Positions 17,236 to 24,667 of a DNA stretch of 64,000 nucleotides are shown piece by piece. Origin of the DNA: Arthrobacter sp. SLBN-112. GTDB lineage: Bacteria > Actinomycetota > Actinomycetes > Actinomycetales > Micrococcaceae. The notes beneath the pieces were generated by a model that saw nothing but the letters and a program-made list of their open reading frames with translations, did not search any database and was not told the DNA's origin. A program made the translations under genes and the position numbers. The stretch covers positions 2,604,001 through 2,668,000 of the forward strand of contig NZ_VFMU01000001.1 in assembly GCF_006715225.1 (NCBI RefSeq). Reading direction: 5' to 3'. Every line of letters starts with the position of its first letter. The stretch's first letter is position 1.

Positions 17236-17781
17236 CTAGGCCGCCGGCCGCAGCTTGATGTTGGTCATGAGCGGCTTGTCCTTGCCTTCGAAGCGGTATG
17301 CCAGGTCCACCTTCTTGCCCGTGCAGCTGATCTGGCCCACCACCTCGGCCGACTTCACCCCGTTTTCGGTGGACACCTTGAGGTCGTTGTAGGCCGGCTG
17401 GCAGGAGCTGTCCATCTCCAGGCTTTTCACCCCGGAGATGAAGGCTTCCTTGGAGAGTTGCTTCTGCAGTGCCGGGTCAAGGTATTCGTCGTAGGCCCGG
17501 GAGGTGTCCCCGGCGATGACCTTCCTGGTGAAGTCATCCGCGAGGCCCCTGGCCTGGTTGGTTGCGCTCCCCACCACATTCACGAGGATGACGACGCCGA
17601 GGATCACCAGGAGCAGCACTCCGCCGATGCTGCCAAGAATGATCCACAGCTTCCTCCGGTTCCGTTGCCGGGGCGGTTCCCCCGGCAAGCCGAAGGGGGC
17701 GGGCTGCTCCGGCATCGGCGGCAACTGTTGTGGTGTGTAGCCCGTCCGGCCCTGCTGGTACGGATCCTGGGAACTGCTCAA
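17236..17781 (-). CDS. Single-pass membrane protein with Pro-rich N-terminus, unknown function
   Basis: A 181-residue protein with a cytoplasmic Gln/Pro-rich N-terminus (about residues 1-40), a basic stretch RQRNRRK, one membrane helix (about 46-68) and an extracytoplasmic domain of about 110 residues with two Cys (SSCQPAY and ISCTGKK) that could form a disulfide. The external domain has the size and pattern of small DUF4878/NTF2-like stress domains seen in actinobacteria, a weak guess. Monocistronic, facing the Lrp gene's end. Confidence 0.6.
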   Translation of the reverse strand: MSSSQDPYQQGRTGYTPQQLPPMPEQPAPFGLPGEPPRQRNRRKLWIILGSIGGVLLLVILGVVILVNVVGSATNQARGLADDFTRKVIAGDTSRAYDEYLDPALQKQLSKEAFISGVKSLEMDSSCQPAYNDLKVSTENGVKSAEVVGQISCTGKKVDLAYRFEGKDKPLMTNIKLRPAA

Positions 17782-17905
17782 AAGTGGGGCCTTTCGGGAA
17801 CTGCGCCGCGGCGCCGGCGTACTGGCCCGGGCCTATCCCGGCCCGGCGATGACTCGAACCAGCCTATAGCCCCCTACGCCGCCGTCGTGCCTGAAGCACA
17901 CCAAT

Positions 17906-17933
17906 GCCCGGCGGCATCATGCACCCGCCGGGC
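17906..17933. terminator. GC hairpin downstream of the Lrp gene
   Basis: GCCCGGCGG (17906-17914) pairs perfectly with CCGCCGGGC (17925-17933), just past the minus-strand stop at 17949. No U-run follows, so its role as a terminator is uncertain. Confidence 0.4.
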
Positions 17934-17948
17934 TATGCATCTTCCGGG

Positions 17949-18422
17949 CTACGCCCCCTCTGAACCGCGGTCCAGCAGGGGCTGCACCCGGAAGGGGATC
18001 AGTTCGCCCATGGCCAATGCGGTGTCAGCGCGTTCCACGCCATTGCAGGCAAGGATCTTGCCGTTGATCCGGAACAGGTCCTCGGCATCCCTGGCCACCA
18101 CGCGCAGCAGCAGGTCCGCTGAACCCGTCAGCCCGTAACCCTCCAGGACCTCGGGGATGGCGGCGATCTCCTCCGCCAGCTGCCCCAGCTTCTGCTGCTG
18201 CACATGGACGGAGATGAAGGCCATGAGCGGATACCCCAGGGCCACTGGATTGATGCGCCGTTCAAAGGACAGGAAGACGTGCTTTTTCTCCAGCTGGGCC
18301 ATGCGCGCCTGGACCGTATTGCGGGACAGGCCCAGCTTCTGCGCGAGTGCCACGACGGTGCGGCGCGGATCCTGCGCGAGCGCTGCCAGCAGGCGGGTGT
18401 CAGTGCCATCCAAAGCTCGCAT
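17949..18422 (-). CDS. Lrp/AsnC-family regulator, probable bkd regulator
   Basis: About 157 residues: an N-terminal winged helix-turn-helix (LDGTDTRLLAALAQDP then LAQKLGLSRNTVQARMAQLEKK) and a C-terminal RAM effector domain (AFISVHVQQQK through ELIPFRVQPLL). Lrp/AsnC proteins bind amino acids and control their metabolism. This gene is divergent from bkdA by about 190 bases, the same arrangement as BkdR in other bacteria, so control of the keto acid dehydrogenase operon is likely. The frame opens at 18449; the ATG at 18422 (MRALDGTD) matches the family start better. Confidence 0.9.
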   Translation of the reverse strand: MRALDGTDTRLLAALAQDPRRTVVALAQKLGLSRNTVQARMAQLEKKHVFLSFERRINPVALGYPLMAFISVHVQQQKLGQLAEEIAAIPEVLEGYGLTGSADLLLRVVARDAEDLFRINGKILACNGVERADTALAMGELIPFRVQPLLDRGSEGA

Positions 18423-18489
18423 AATGCGCAACGCTAGCACGGTCTCCAAGCGCCACGTAGGGCATTCTGCTCAACATGATCCGCAGTGG

Positions 18490-18518
18490 TTGTACCCGAT
18501 GGGCATTGTGAGTAGGGT
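18490..18518 (+). promoter_or_regulatory. Putative bkdABC promoter
   Basis: TTGTAC (18490-18495) and TAGGGT (18513-18518) have the ideal 17-base spacing and lie about 97 bases before the bkdA start. A GGGGC/GCCCC hairpin (18529-18544) falls near the expected transcript start. Confidence 0.45.
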
Positions 18519-18614
18519 CACAGTATCTGGGGCAATGACGCCCCGAAGGCCGGTGGCGGCAGGGCCAAAAGCCCGACAACCGCTGGTCAACGACGTACGA
18601 AGGTTGCGGCAATC

Positions 18615-19784
18615 GTGTCTACAGACGAAACGGGCCCTGGCGGCGCACAAACCCCCGAAATCGCAGGAAACCCCGGCGGAACGGGGCCGGATCTCCTCCA
18701 GCTGATCACCCCGTCGGGTGAGCGCATCAGCCACCCGGAATTCGATTTCTGGGTCAGGGACATTACCGACGATCAACTGTGTTCCCTCTTCGAGGATATG
18801 ACCGTCATCCGCCGGATCGACGTGGAGGCCACGGCCCTGCAGCGGCAGGGTGAGCTGGCCCTGTGGCCCCCGCTCCTGGGCCAGGAGGCAGCCCAGATCG
18901 GGTCCGGCAGGGCCCTGCGGGCGGACGACTTTGTCTTCTCCAGCTACCGCGAAAACGGCGTGGCATACTGCCGCGGTGTTGACCTGACGGACCTCCTGCG
19001 GGTGTGGCGGGGGAACGCGTCCGGCGGCTGGGACCCGTACGGCATCAACATGGCAACACCGCAGATCATCATCGGCGCCCAGACATTGCACGCCACTGGC
19101 TACGCCATGGGGATCCAGAATGACGGCGCTGACGCGGTGGCCGTTACCTACTTCGGTGACGGAGCCACCAGTGAGGGCGACGTCAACGAGGCCATGGTGT
19201 TCGCCGCCAGCTTCCAGGCCCCCGTGGTGTTCTTCTGCACGAACAACCACTGGGCCATCTCCGAGCCCGTGCGCCTGCAGTCCCACATCCAGCTCGCGGA
19301 CCGGGCCACCGGCTTTGGCATCCCCAACCTGCGCGTGGACGGCAATGACGTCCTGGCGGTCATGGCTGCCACCCGGCTGGCACTTGACCGGGCCCGCCGT
19401 GGCGGCGGCCCCACCTTCATCGAAGCCGTCAGTTACCGCATGGGCCCGCACACCACCGCCGACGATCCCACCCGCTACCGGGACGCCAATGAGCTGGAGG
19501 ACTGGGCCGCCAAGGACCCCATTTCCCGGCTCGCCGGTCTCCTGGACCGGAAGGGGATCCTGACCGCGGACCTGCAGGAGCAGGTCAAGGCCAAAGCCGA
19601 CGCCGTTGCATCCGAAATGCGCCGCGGCTGCACCACCATGCCGGAACCCCAGCCCATGGACGTCTTCAAGCACGTCTACAGCACGCCCAATTCCTGGCTG
19701 GAACGCCAGCAGGACCATTACGCCCGTTACCTGGCCTCCTTCGGCGATCCCGCAGGAGCCGTTTCAGAGAAAGGTGCACGCTGA
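18615..19784 (+). CDS. bkdA: Branched-chain 2-oxo acid dehydrogenase E1 alpha
   Basis: A 389-residue TPP-dependent E1 alpha subunit, decarboxylating branched-chain keto acids (from Leu, Ile, Val) with E1 beta. The TPP signature GDGATSEGDVNEA...TNN spans about residues 181-212, and the phosphorylation-loop equivalent YRMGPHTTADDPTRYRD is present. Family members also include pyruvate E1 alpha. The adjoining leucine-degradation operon and the matching M. tuberculosis order (Rv2497c-Rv2495c) favour the branched-chain enzyme. GTG start at 18615; ribosome binding site weak. Its TGA overlaps the next ATG by one base. Confidence 0.9.
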   Translation: MSTDETGPGGAQTPEIAGNPGGTGPDLLQLITPSGERISHPEFDFWVRDITDDQLCSLFEDMTVIRRIDVEATALQRQGELALWPPLLGQEAAQIGSGRALRADDFVFSSYRENGVAYCRGVDLTDLLRVWRGNASGGWDPYGINMATPQIIIGAQTLHATGYAMGIQNDGADAVAVTYFGDGATSEGDVNEAMVFAASFQAPVVFFCTNNHWAISEPVRLQSHIQLADRATGFGIPNLRVDGNDVLAVMAATRLALDRARRGGGPTFIEAVSYRMGPHTTADDPTRYRDANELEDWAAKDPISRLAGLLDRKGILTADLQEQVKAKADAVASEMRRGCTTMPEPQPMDVFKHVYSTPNSWLERQQDHYARYLASFGDPAGAVSEKGAR

Positions 19785-20794
19785 TGACGCAGTTGACCTT
19801 TGCCCGTGCCATCAATGCCGGGCTGCGGAAGTCGCTGGAAAACGACTCCAAGGTGGTCCTCCTCGGCGAGGACATCGGCGCCCTGGGCGGCGTGTTCCGG
19901 GTGACGGACGGCCTGCAGAAAGACTTCGGCACGCACCGGGTGGTGGACACCCCGCTGGCAGAGTCCGCCATCGTGGGCACCGCCGTGGGCCTGGCCTACC
20001 GCGGCTACCGGCCCGTGGTGGAAATCCAGTTCGACGGCTTCATCTACCCGGCATTCGACCAGATCGTCAGCCAGGTGGCCAAACTCCACTACCGCACCCG
20101 CGGGGCCGTCAGGATGCCCATCACCATCAGGGTCCCGTTCGGCGGCGGCATCGGCTCGCCGGAGCACCACTCCGAATCCCCGGAAGCCTACTTCACCCAC
20201 ACCTCCGGCCTGCGGGTGGTCACCGTGGCCAACCCGCAGGACGCCTACACCGTGATCCAGCAGGCCATCGGCTGCGACGACCCGGTGCTGTACTTCGAAC
20301 CCAAGCGCCGCTACCACGACAAGGGCGAAGTGGACGAGTCCGTGGATCCGCGTTCCGCCCTGCCCATGGACAAGGCCCGGGTCCTGACCGACGGCAGCGA
20401 CGTGACCCTGGTGGCCTACGGCCCCCTGGTCAAGACGGCCCTGGACGCCGCCTCCGCCGCAGCCGACGAGGGCATCTCCATTGAAGTCATTGACCTGCGC
20501 TCGCTGTCCCCCGTGGATTATGAGCCTGTAGTGGCGTCCGTGCGGAAGACCGGGCGCCTGGTGGTGACGCACGAGGCCGCGCAATCCGGCGGGCTGGGTG
20601 CAGAAGTGGCGGCAAGCATTACCGAGCGGTGCTTCTACCACCTTGAGGCGGCTCCGGTGAGGGTGACCGGATTCGACATTCCCTACCCGTACTCCAAGCT
20701 GGAAATGCACCACCTGCCGGGCCTGGACCGCATCCTGGACGGCGTGGACCGCGCCCTGGGCCGCCCCAATTCCCTGAGCGGGCTGGAAGGATGA
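19784..20794 (+). CDS. bkdB: Branched-chain 2-oxo acid dehydrogenase E1 beta
   Basis: A 336-residue transketolase-like E1 beta subunit forming the alpha2beta2 E1 tetramer. Typical sequences are LLGEDIGALGGVFRVT, the PLAESAIVGTAVGLA active-site edge and FDQIVSQVAKLHYRT, with the C-terminal domain ending YPYSKLEMHHLPG. Translationally coupled on both sides: ATG overlaps the bkdA TGA, and its own stop overlaps the bkdC start (ATGA at 20791-20794). Confidence 0.93.
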   Translation: MTQLTFARAINAGLRKSLENDSKVVLLGEDIGALGGVFRVTDGLQKDFGTHRVVDTPLAESAIVGTAVGLAYRGYRPVVEIQFDGFIYPAFDQIVSQVAKLHYRTRGAVRMPITIRVPFGGGIGSPEHHSESPEAYFTHTSGLRVVTVANPQDAYTVIQQAIGCDDPVLYFEPKRRYHDKGEVDESVDPRSALPMDKARVLTDGSDVTLVAYGPLVKTALDAASAAADEGISIEVIDLRSLSPVDYEPVVASVRKTGRLVVTHEAAQSGGLGAEVAASITERCFYHLEAAPVRVTGFDIPYPYSKLEMHHLPGLDRILDGVDRALGRPNSLSGLEG

Positions 20795-22215
20795 GCGCCA
20801 TCATGATCAAGGAATTCCGGCTCCCTGACCTGGGCGAGGGACTCACAGAGTCTGAAATCCTCAGCTGGAAAGTGGACGTTGGCGACACCGTCAGCCTGAA
20901 CCAGGTCATCGCCGAAGTCGAAACCGCCAAGGCCGTGGTGGAGCTCCCCTCGCCGTTCGCCGGCGTGATCAAGGAACTCCACGAACAGCCCGGTTCCGTT
21001 GTGGAGGTGGGCAAGCCGATCGTCTCCTTTGAGGTGGCGGACGACGACGGCGCGCCACCTTCACAAGGGTCTGCCGCCTTTTCACCCGGGGCGGGGGAGT
21101 CCGCCGGGGAAACGCCGAACGCGGGGGAGGCCCTGAAGCGGGAACCCAACCTTGTGGGGTACGGCGCTGTCGTGGAAGCTTCCGGCCGGCCAACCCGGCG
21201 GCCACGGAACCTCGCCCCGGTGGAGCCTGCCGGGATCCTGCCGCATGTGGTTGAGCACGTGGAAGCCAGCCCTGTCCGCTCCAGCCCCATCGAGACCAGG
21301 CCCGCCGAAGATCACCCCGCAGAGCGCCCGCGGTCCACGCCTCCCGTCCGGAAGTTGGCCAAAGACCTGGGACTGGACCTCACACAGGTTACCGGCACCG
21401 GTCCCGGCGGGCTGATCACGCGCGAAGACGTCCAGGGCTTCGCGGGGCATGCAGGAGAACCTGCCGGGGCCACTGCCGGGCAGATGACCGTCTCCGGAGG
21501 AACCCGGCCCGGGGAGCGGGAGACCCGGACTCCCATCAAGGGCGTCCGCAAACATACTGCGGCGGCAATGGTCCAAAGCGCCTTCACCGCGCCGCATGCC
21601 ACCGAATTCCTCACCGTTGATGTCACGCCCAGCCTTGAGCTGCTGGCAAAACTCAAGAACAGCAGGGACTTCGCCGGAACCAGGCTCAGCCCGCTGACGC
21701 TCGCCGCCAAGGCCGTCCTGGTGGCCCTGCCGCGGAACCCGGCACTGAATTCCCGCTGGGACGGGGACAACCAGGAGATTGTCACCTTCAACTACGTGAA
21801 CCTGGGCATTGCCGCGGCCACACCCCGCGGACTCACGGTCCCCAACATCAAGGACGCCGACGCCATGGCGCTCCCGCAGCTGGCCCAGGCGCTGACGGCG
21901 CTCGCAGATACGGCCAGGGCCGGCAAGACCACGCCCGCAGACCTTACCGGCGGCACCATTTCCATCACCAACATCGGCGTCTTCGGCATTGACGCGGGGA
22001 CGCCCATCCTTAATCCCGGGGAGGCGGCGATCCTTGGCCTGGGTGCGGTCCGGACCATGCCGTGGGAGTACAAAGGCGAGGTGGCGCTGCGCCAGGTGCT
22101 CACGCTGAGCCTGTCCTTTGACCACCGCCTGGTGGACGGTGAGCAGGGATCCCGGTTCCTGGCCGACGTCGGAGCCATCCTGGCCGAGCCGGGGATGGTC
22201 CTCACGATGGTCTAG
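20791..22215 (+). CDS. bkdC: Dihydrolipoamide acyltransferase E2 (branched-chain complex)
   Basis: A 474-residue E2 core. A single lipoyl domain (residues about 5-83) has the modified Lys47 in ETAKAVVELP. After a Pro/Ala/Arg linker comes the E1/E3-binding domain (about 185-222, TPPVRKLAKDLGLDLTQV then GTGPGGLITREDV). The catalytic domain (about 245-474) ends with SFDHRLVDGEQG, containing the catalytic His and Asp. It transfers acyl groups to CoA. No E3 gene is in the window, so a shared dihydrolipoamide dehydrogenase is expected from elsewhere. Its stop is 15 bases from the convergent TetR gene's stop. Confidence 0.93.
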   Translation: MSAIMIKEFRLPDLGEGLTESEILSWKVDVGDTVSLNQVIAEVETAKAVVELPSPFAGVIKELHEQPGSVVEVGKPIVSFEVADDDGAPPSQGSAAFSPGAGESAGETPNAGEALKREPNLVGYGAVVEASGRPTRRPRNLAPVEPAGILPHVVEHVEASPVRSSPIETRPAEDHPAERPRSTPPVRKLAKDLGLDLTQVTGTGPGGLITREDVQGFAGHAGEPAGATAGQMTVSGGTRPGERETRTPIKGVRKHTAAAMVQSAFTAPHATEFLTVDVTPSLELLAKLKNSRDFAGTRLSPLTLAAKAVLVALPRNPALNSRWDGDNQEIVTFNYVNLGIAAATPRGLTVPNIKDADAMALPQLAQALTALADTARAGKTTPADLTGGTISITNIGVFGIDAGTPILNPGEAAILGLGAVRTMPWEYKGEVALRQVLTLSLSFDHRLVDGEQGSRFLADVGAILAEPGMVLTMV

Positions 22216-22230
22216 CGGCCTGCTCCAAAG

Positions 22231-22899
22231 CTAAGGTGCGGGCGCGCTGTCCACCACCAGCGCCGCCAGTGCCATCCGCTCGAGCAGGGGGCGGGCCGCT
22301 CCGGCCGCCAGCCTCCTGCCATGGCTCCGGACCGAGTGCGGGGTTGAATTGATGAGGCCGAACGTGGCATGGGCACGCATCCGCAGCTCAGCCGCATCGG
22401 TCCCCGGGTGGACCTCGGCCAGGACGTCCACCCACACCTCCACGTAGCTGCGCTGCAGGGTGCGCACCGCGGATTGGTCCTGCTCCGACAAATTGCTGAA
22501 GTCACGGTCCTGAACCCGGATCACGTCCGGCTTGCTGAGGGCGAAGTCCACCTGGAACTCCACCAGCCGGCGCAGGGCAGCCAGGGGGTCCGGCGCACTG
22601 TCCACCACCTGGCGCCCACCGTGCAGCAGTTCCTGGCTCACGGTGACCAGGAGATCCGCCAGGACGGCCTGTTTGCCGGGAAAGTGGCGGTAGACCGCGG
22701 GGCCGCTGACGCCCGCCGCCGCGCCAAGATCCTCCAGCGAAACGCGGTTGAAGCCGTTGAGCGCGAACAGCGAAGCCGCAGCCGACAGCAAAGCCTGCCG
22801 CCGGTTCTCCTTGGCCTTGCCCCGCTGGGTTGTTGGAACGGAGTGGGTTGTTGGAATGGGCTGGGCGGCGGGGGCCGGCTGCACTGTATTGCTGGGCAC
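22231..22899 (-). CDS. TetR-family repressor of the leucine operon
   Basis: A 222-residue TetR protein. The helix-turn-helix domain (about residues 30-78) reads ALLSAAASLFALNGFNRVSLEDLGAAAGVSGPAVYRHFPGK in the order expected; a larger ligand domain follows. The N-terminus has an unusual Pro/Thr/Gln extension from an 18-base tandem repeat (22826-22856). It is divergent from the carboxylase operon across 147 bases that hold two operators, and corresponds in position to M. tuberculosis Rv2506 (BkaR). It probably represses the liu operon and itself, released by a branched-chain acyl-CoA intermediate (inferred). Confidence 0.9.
   Translation of the reverse strand: MPSNTVQPAPAAQPIPTTHSVPTTQRGKAKENRRQALLSAAASLFALNGFNRVSLEDLGAAAGVSGPAVYRHFPGKQAVLADLLVTVSQELLHGGRQVVDSAPDPLAALRRLVEFQVDFALSKPDVIRVQDRDFSNLSEQDQSAVRTLQRSYVEVWVDVLAEVHPGTDAAELRMRAHATFGLINSTPHSVRSHGRRLAAGAARPLLERMALAALVVDSAPAP
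22826..22856 (+). repeat. 18-base tandem repeat in the TetR gene 5' end
   Basis: TGGGTTGTTGGAA occurs at 22826-22838 and 22844-22856. On the coding (minus) strand it encodes two PTT-containing hexapeptides in the N-terminal extension of the TetR protein, before the DNA-binding domain. A candidate slippage site. Confidence 0.7.
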
Positions 22900-22945
22900 T
22901 TTTCCTCCTTGAGCCGACCACAGAGTCTAGCAACGCGGCGATGTG

Positions 22946-22975
22946 TTGGACATCACAGTTAATCGAGACTAACCT
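22946..22975 (+). promoter_or_regulatory. Putative promoter of the leucine-degradation operon
   Basis: TTGGAC (22946-22951) and TAACCT (22970-22975) with an 18-base spacer, 70 bases before the first gene. Operator 1 fills most of the spacer and touches the -10 box. Confidence 0.5.
22958..22973 (+). promoter_or_regulatory. Operator 1 for the divergent TetR protein
   Basis: GTTAATCGAGACTAAC: imperfect inverted repeat with half-site GTTAGT. It shares the pattern GTTANTNGNNACTAAC with the site 26 bases downstream and overlaps the predicted -10 box. Confidence 0.6.
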
Positions 22976-22983
22976 GAATTTCA

Positions 22984-22999
22984 GTTATTAGTCACTAAC
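22984..22999 (+). promoter_or_regulatory. Operator 2 for the divergent TetR protein
   Basis: GTTATTAGTCACTAAC: the second copy of the GTTANTNGNNACTAAC palindrome, covering the expected transcription start. The two sites start 26 bases apart, about two and a half helical turns. Confidence 0.6.
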
Positions 23000-23046
23000 C
23001 GAGTTGGCGGTAAAGCCGGCCCGGCACAGACAAGGACGGACCGTCA

Positions 23047-24654
23047 ATGGAGACCCTGGCTACCCGGCTTGACCCCGCAAGCGAGGCCTTCCGCGCCAAC
23101 CGGGAAGCGCAGTTGGCGCTCGCGGGGGAATTGCGGAAGAGGCTGGCGGATGCAGCGCTGGGCGGTCCCCAGAAGTCGCGGGACCGGCACGTGGCGCGGG
23201 GCAAGCTGCTGCCGCGGGACCGGATCGACCAATTGCTGGATGAGGGCTGCCCGTTCCTGGAGATCGCACCCCTGGCGGCCAACGGGATGTATGGCGACGA
23301 GGCTCCCGGGGCCGGGGTCATCGCCGGCATCGGCCTGGTGCACGGCCGGCAGGTCCTGGTCATCTCCAATGACGCCACCGTTAAGGGCGGCACGTACTAC
23401 CCCATGACGGTGAAGAAGCATCTCCGGGCCCAGGAGGTCGCGCTGGAGAACGGGCTGCCCTGCATCTACCTGGTGGATTCGGGCGGGGCTTTCCTGCCCA
23501 AGCAGGACGAGGTCTTCCCGGACAGGGACCACTTTGGCCGGATCTTCTACAACCAGGCGCGTCTCTCAGCCGGCAAAATTCCACAGATTGCTGCCGTGAT
23601 GGGGTCCTGCACGGCCGGCGGCGCCTATGTCCCCGCCATGAGCGACGAAACCGTCATCGTCCGGAACCAGGGCACCATCTTCCTGGGCGGACCGCCGCTG
23701 GTGAAGGCGGCAATCGGGGAAATCGTCACCGCCGAGGAACTGGGCGGCGGCGAGGTGCACTCCCGGGTTTCCGGCGTGACGGACCACCTCGCCGAGAACG
23801 ACGAACATGCCCTGCAGATCGTCAGGGACATCGTCTCCACCCTCCCGCCACCCGCCGCGCCCGCCTGGCAGGTGGAACCCGCCGTCGAACCTGCCGTGGA
23901 CCCGGAGGGGCTCTATGGTGCGGTGCCCACGGACGTCAACGCGCCCTACGACGTCCACGAGGTTATTGCACGCCTGGTGGACGGGAGCAGGTTCCATGAA
24001 TTCAAAAAGGACTACGGCACCACCCTCGTCACGGGATTCGCCCGGATCCATGGGCACCCGGTAGGGATCGTGGCCAACAACGGCGTGCTGTTCAGCGAAT
24101 CCTCGCTCAAGGGGGCGCACTTCATTGAGCTGTGCGACCAGCGGGGGATCCCGCTGGTCTTCCTGCAGAACATCTCCGGCTTCATGGTGGGCAGGGACGC
24201 CGAGCAGGGGGGAATCGCCAAGAACGGCGCCAAGATGGTGACGGCCGTTGCCACGGCACGGGTGCCCAAGTTGACCGTGGTGATTGGCGGTTCCTTCGGG
24301 GCGGGAAACTACTCCATGTGCGGCCGCGCCTACTCGCCGAGGTTCCTGTGGATGTGGCCGGCTGCCCGGATTTCCGTGATGGGCGGCAACCAGGCCGCCA
24401 GCGTGCTGGCCACCGTAAAGCGGGACCAGTATGAAGCAGCAGGTGAGGACTGGCCGGCAGAGGACGAGGAAGCCTTCAAGGCGCCCATCCGGCAGCAGTA
24501 CGAGGACCAGGGCAGCCCCTACTACTCCACCGCGCGGCTGTGGGATGACGCCGTTATCGACCCCGCCGATACCCGCATCGTCCTGGGCCTGGCGCTCGAC
24601 GTCGTCTCCCGCACCCCCTTGCCGGAGACCTCCTTCGGCCTCTTCCGGATGTGA
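23047..24654 (+). CDS. liuB: Methylcrotonyl-CoA carboxylase beta (carboxyltransferase)
   Basis: A 535-residue carboxyltransferase subunit with two crotonase-like halves. Sequences such as [51 protein letters not shown] and [15 protein letters not shown] (oxyanion loops) match the methylcrotonyl/AccD1 group rather than the propionyl AccD5 type. It moves carboxyl from biotin to 3-methylcrotonyl-CoA in leucine breakdown. First gene of an operon behind two TetR operators. AAGGA lies about 10 bases before the ATG. Confidence 0.92.
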   Translation: METLATRLDPASEAFRANREAQLALAGELRKRLADAALGGPQKSRDRHVARGKLLPRDRIDQLLDEGCPFLEIAPLAANGMYGDEAPGAGVIAGIGLVHGRQVLVISNDATVKGGTYYPMTVKKHLRAQEVALENGLPCIYLVDSGGAFLPKQDEVFPDRDHFGRIFYNQARLSAGKIPQIAAVMGSCTAGGAYVPAMSDETVIVRNQGTIFLGGPPLVKAAIGEIVTAEELGGGEVHSRVSGVTDHLAENDEHALQIVRDIVSTLPPPAAPAWQVEPAVEPAVDPEGLYGAVPTDVNAPYDVHEVIARLVDGSRFHEFKKDYGTTLVTGFARIHGHPVGIVANNGVLFSESSLKGAHFIELCDQRGIPLVFLQNISGFMVGRDAEQGGIAKNGAKMVTAVATARVPKLTVVIGGSFGAGNYSMCGRAYSPRFLWMWPAARISVMGGNQAASVLATVKRDQYEAAGEDWPAEDEEAFKAPIRQQYEDQGSPYYSTARLWDDAVIDPADTRIVLGLALDVVSRTPLPETSFGLFRM

Positions 24655-24667
24655 GCCAGGAATGACA

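Noticed and set aside
24431..24661. Upstream extension of the carboxylase alpha reading frame
   Set aside because: It overlaps the end of liuB, gives Arg/Pro/Ser-rich nonsense and lies before the true start with its ribosome site at 24658-24661.
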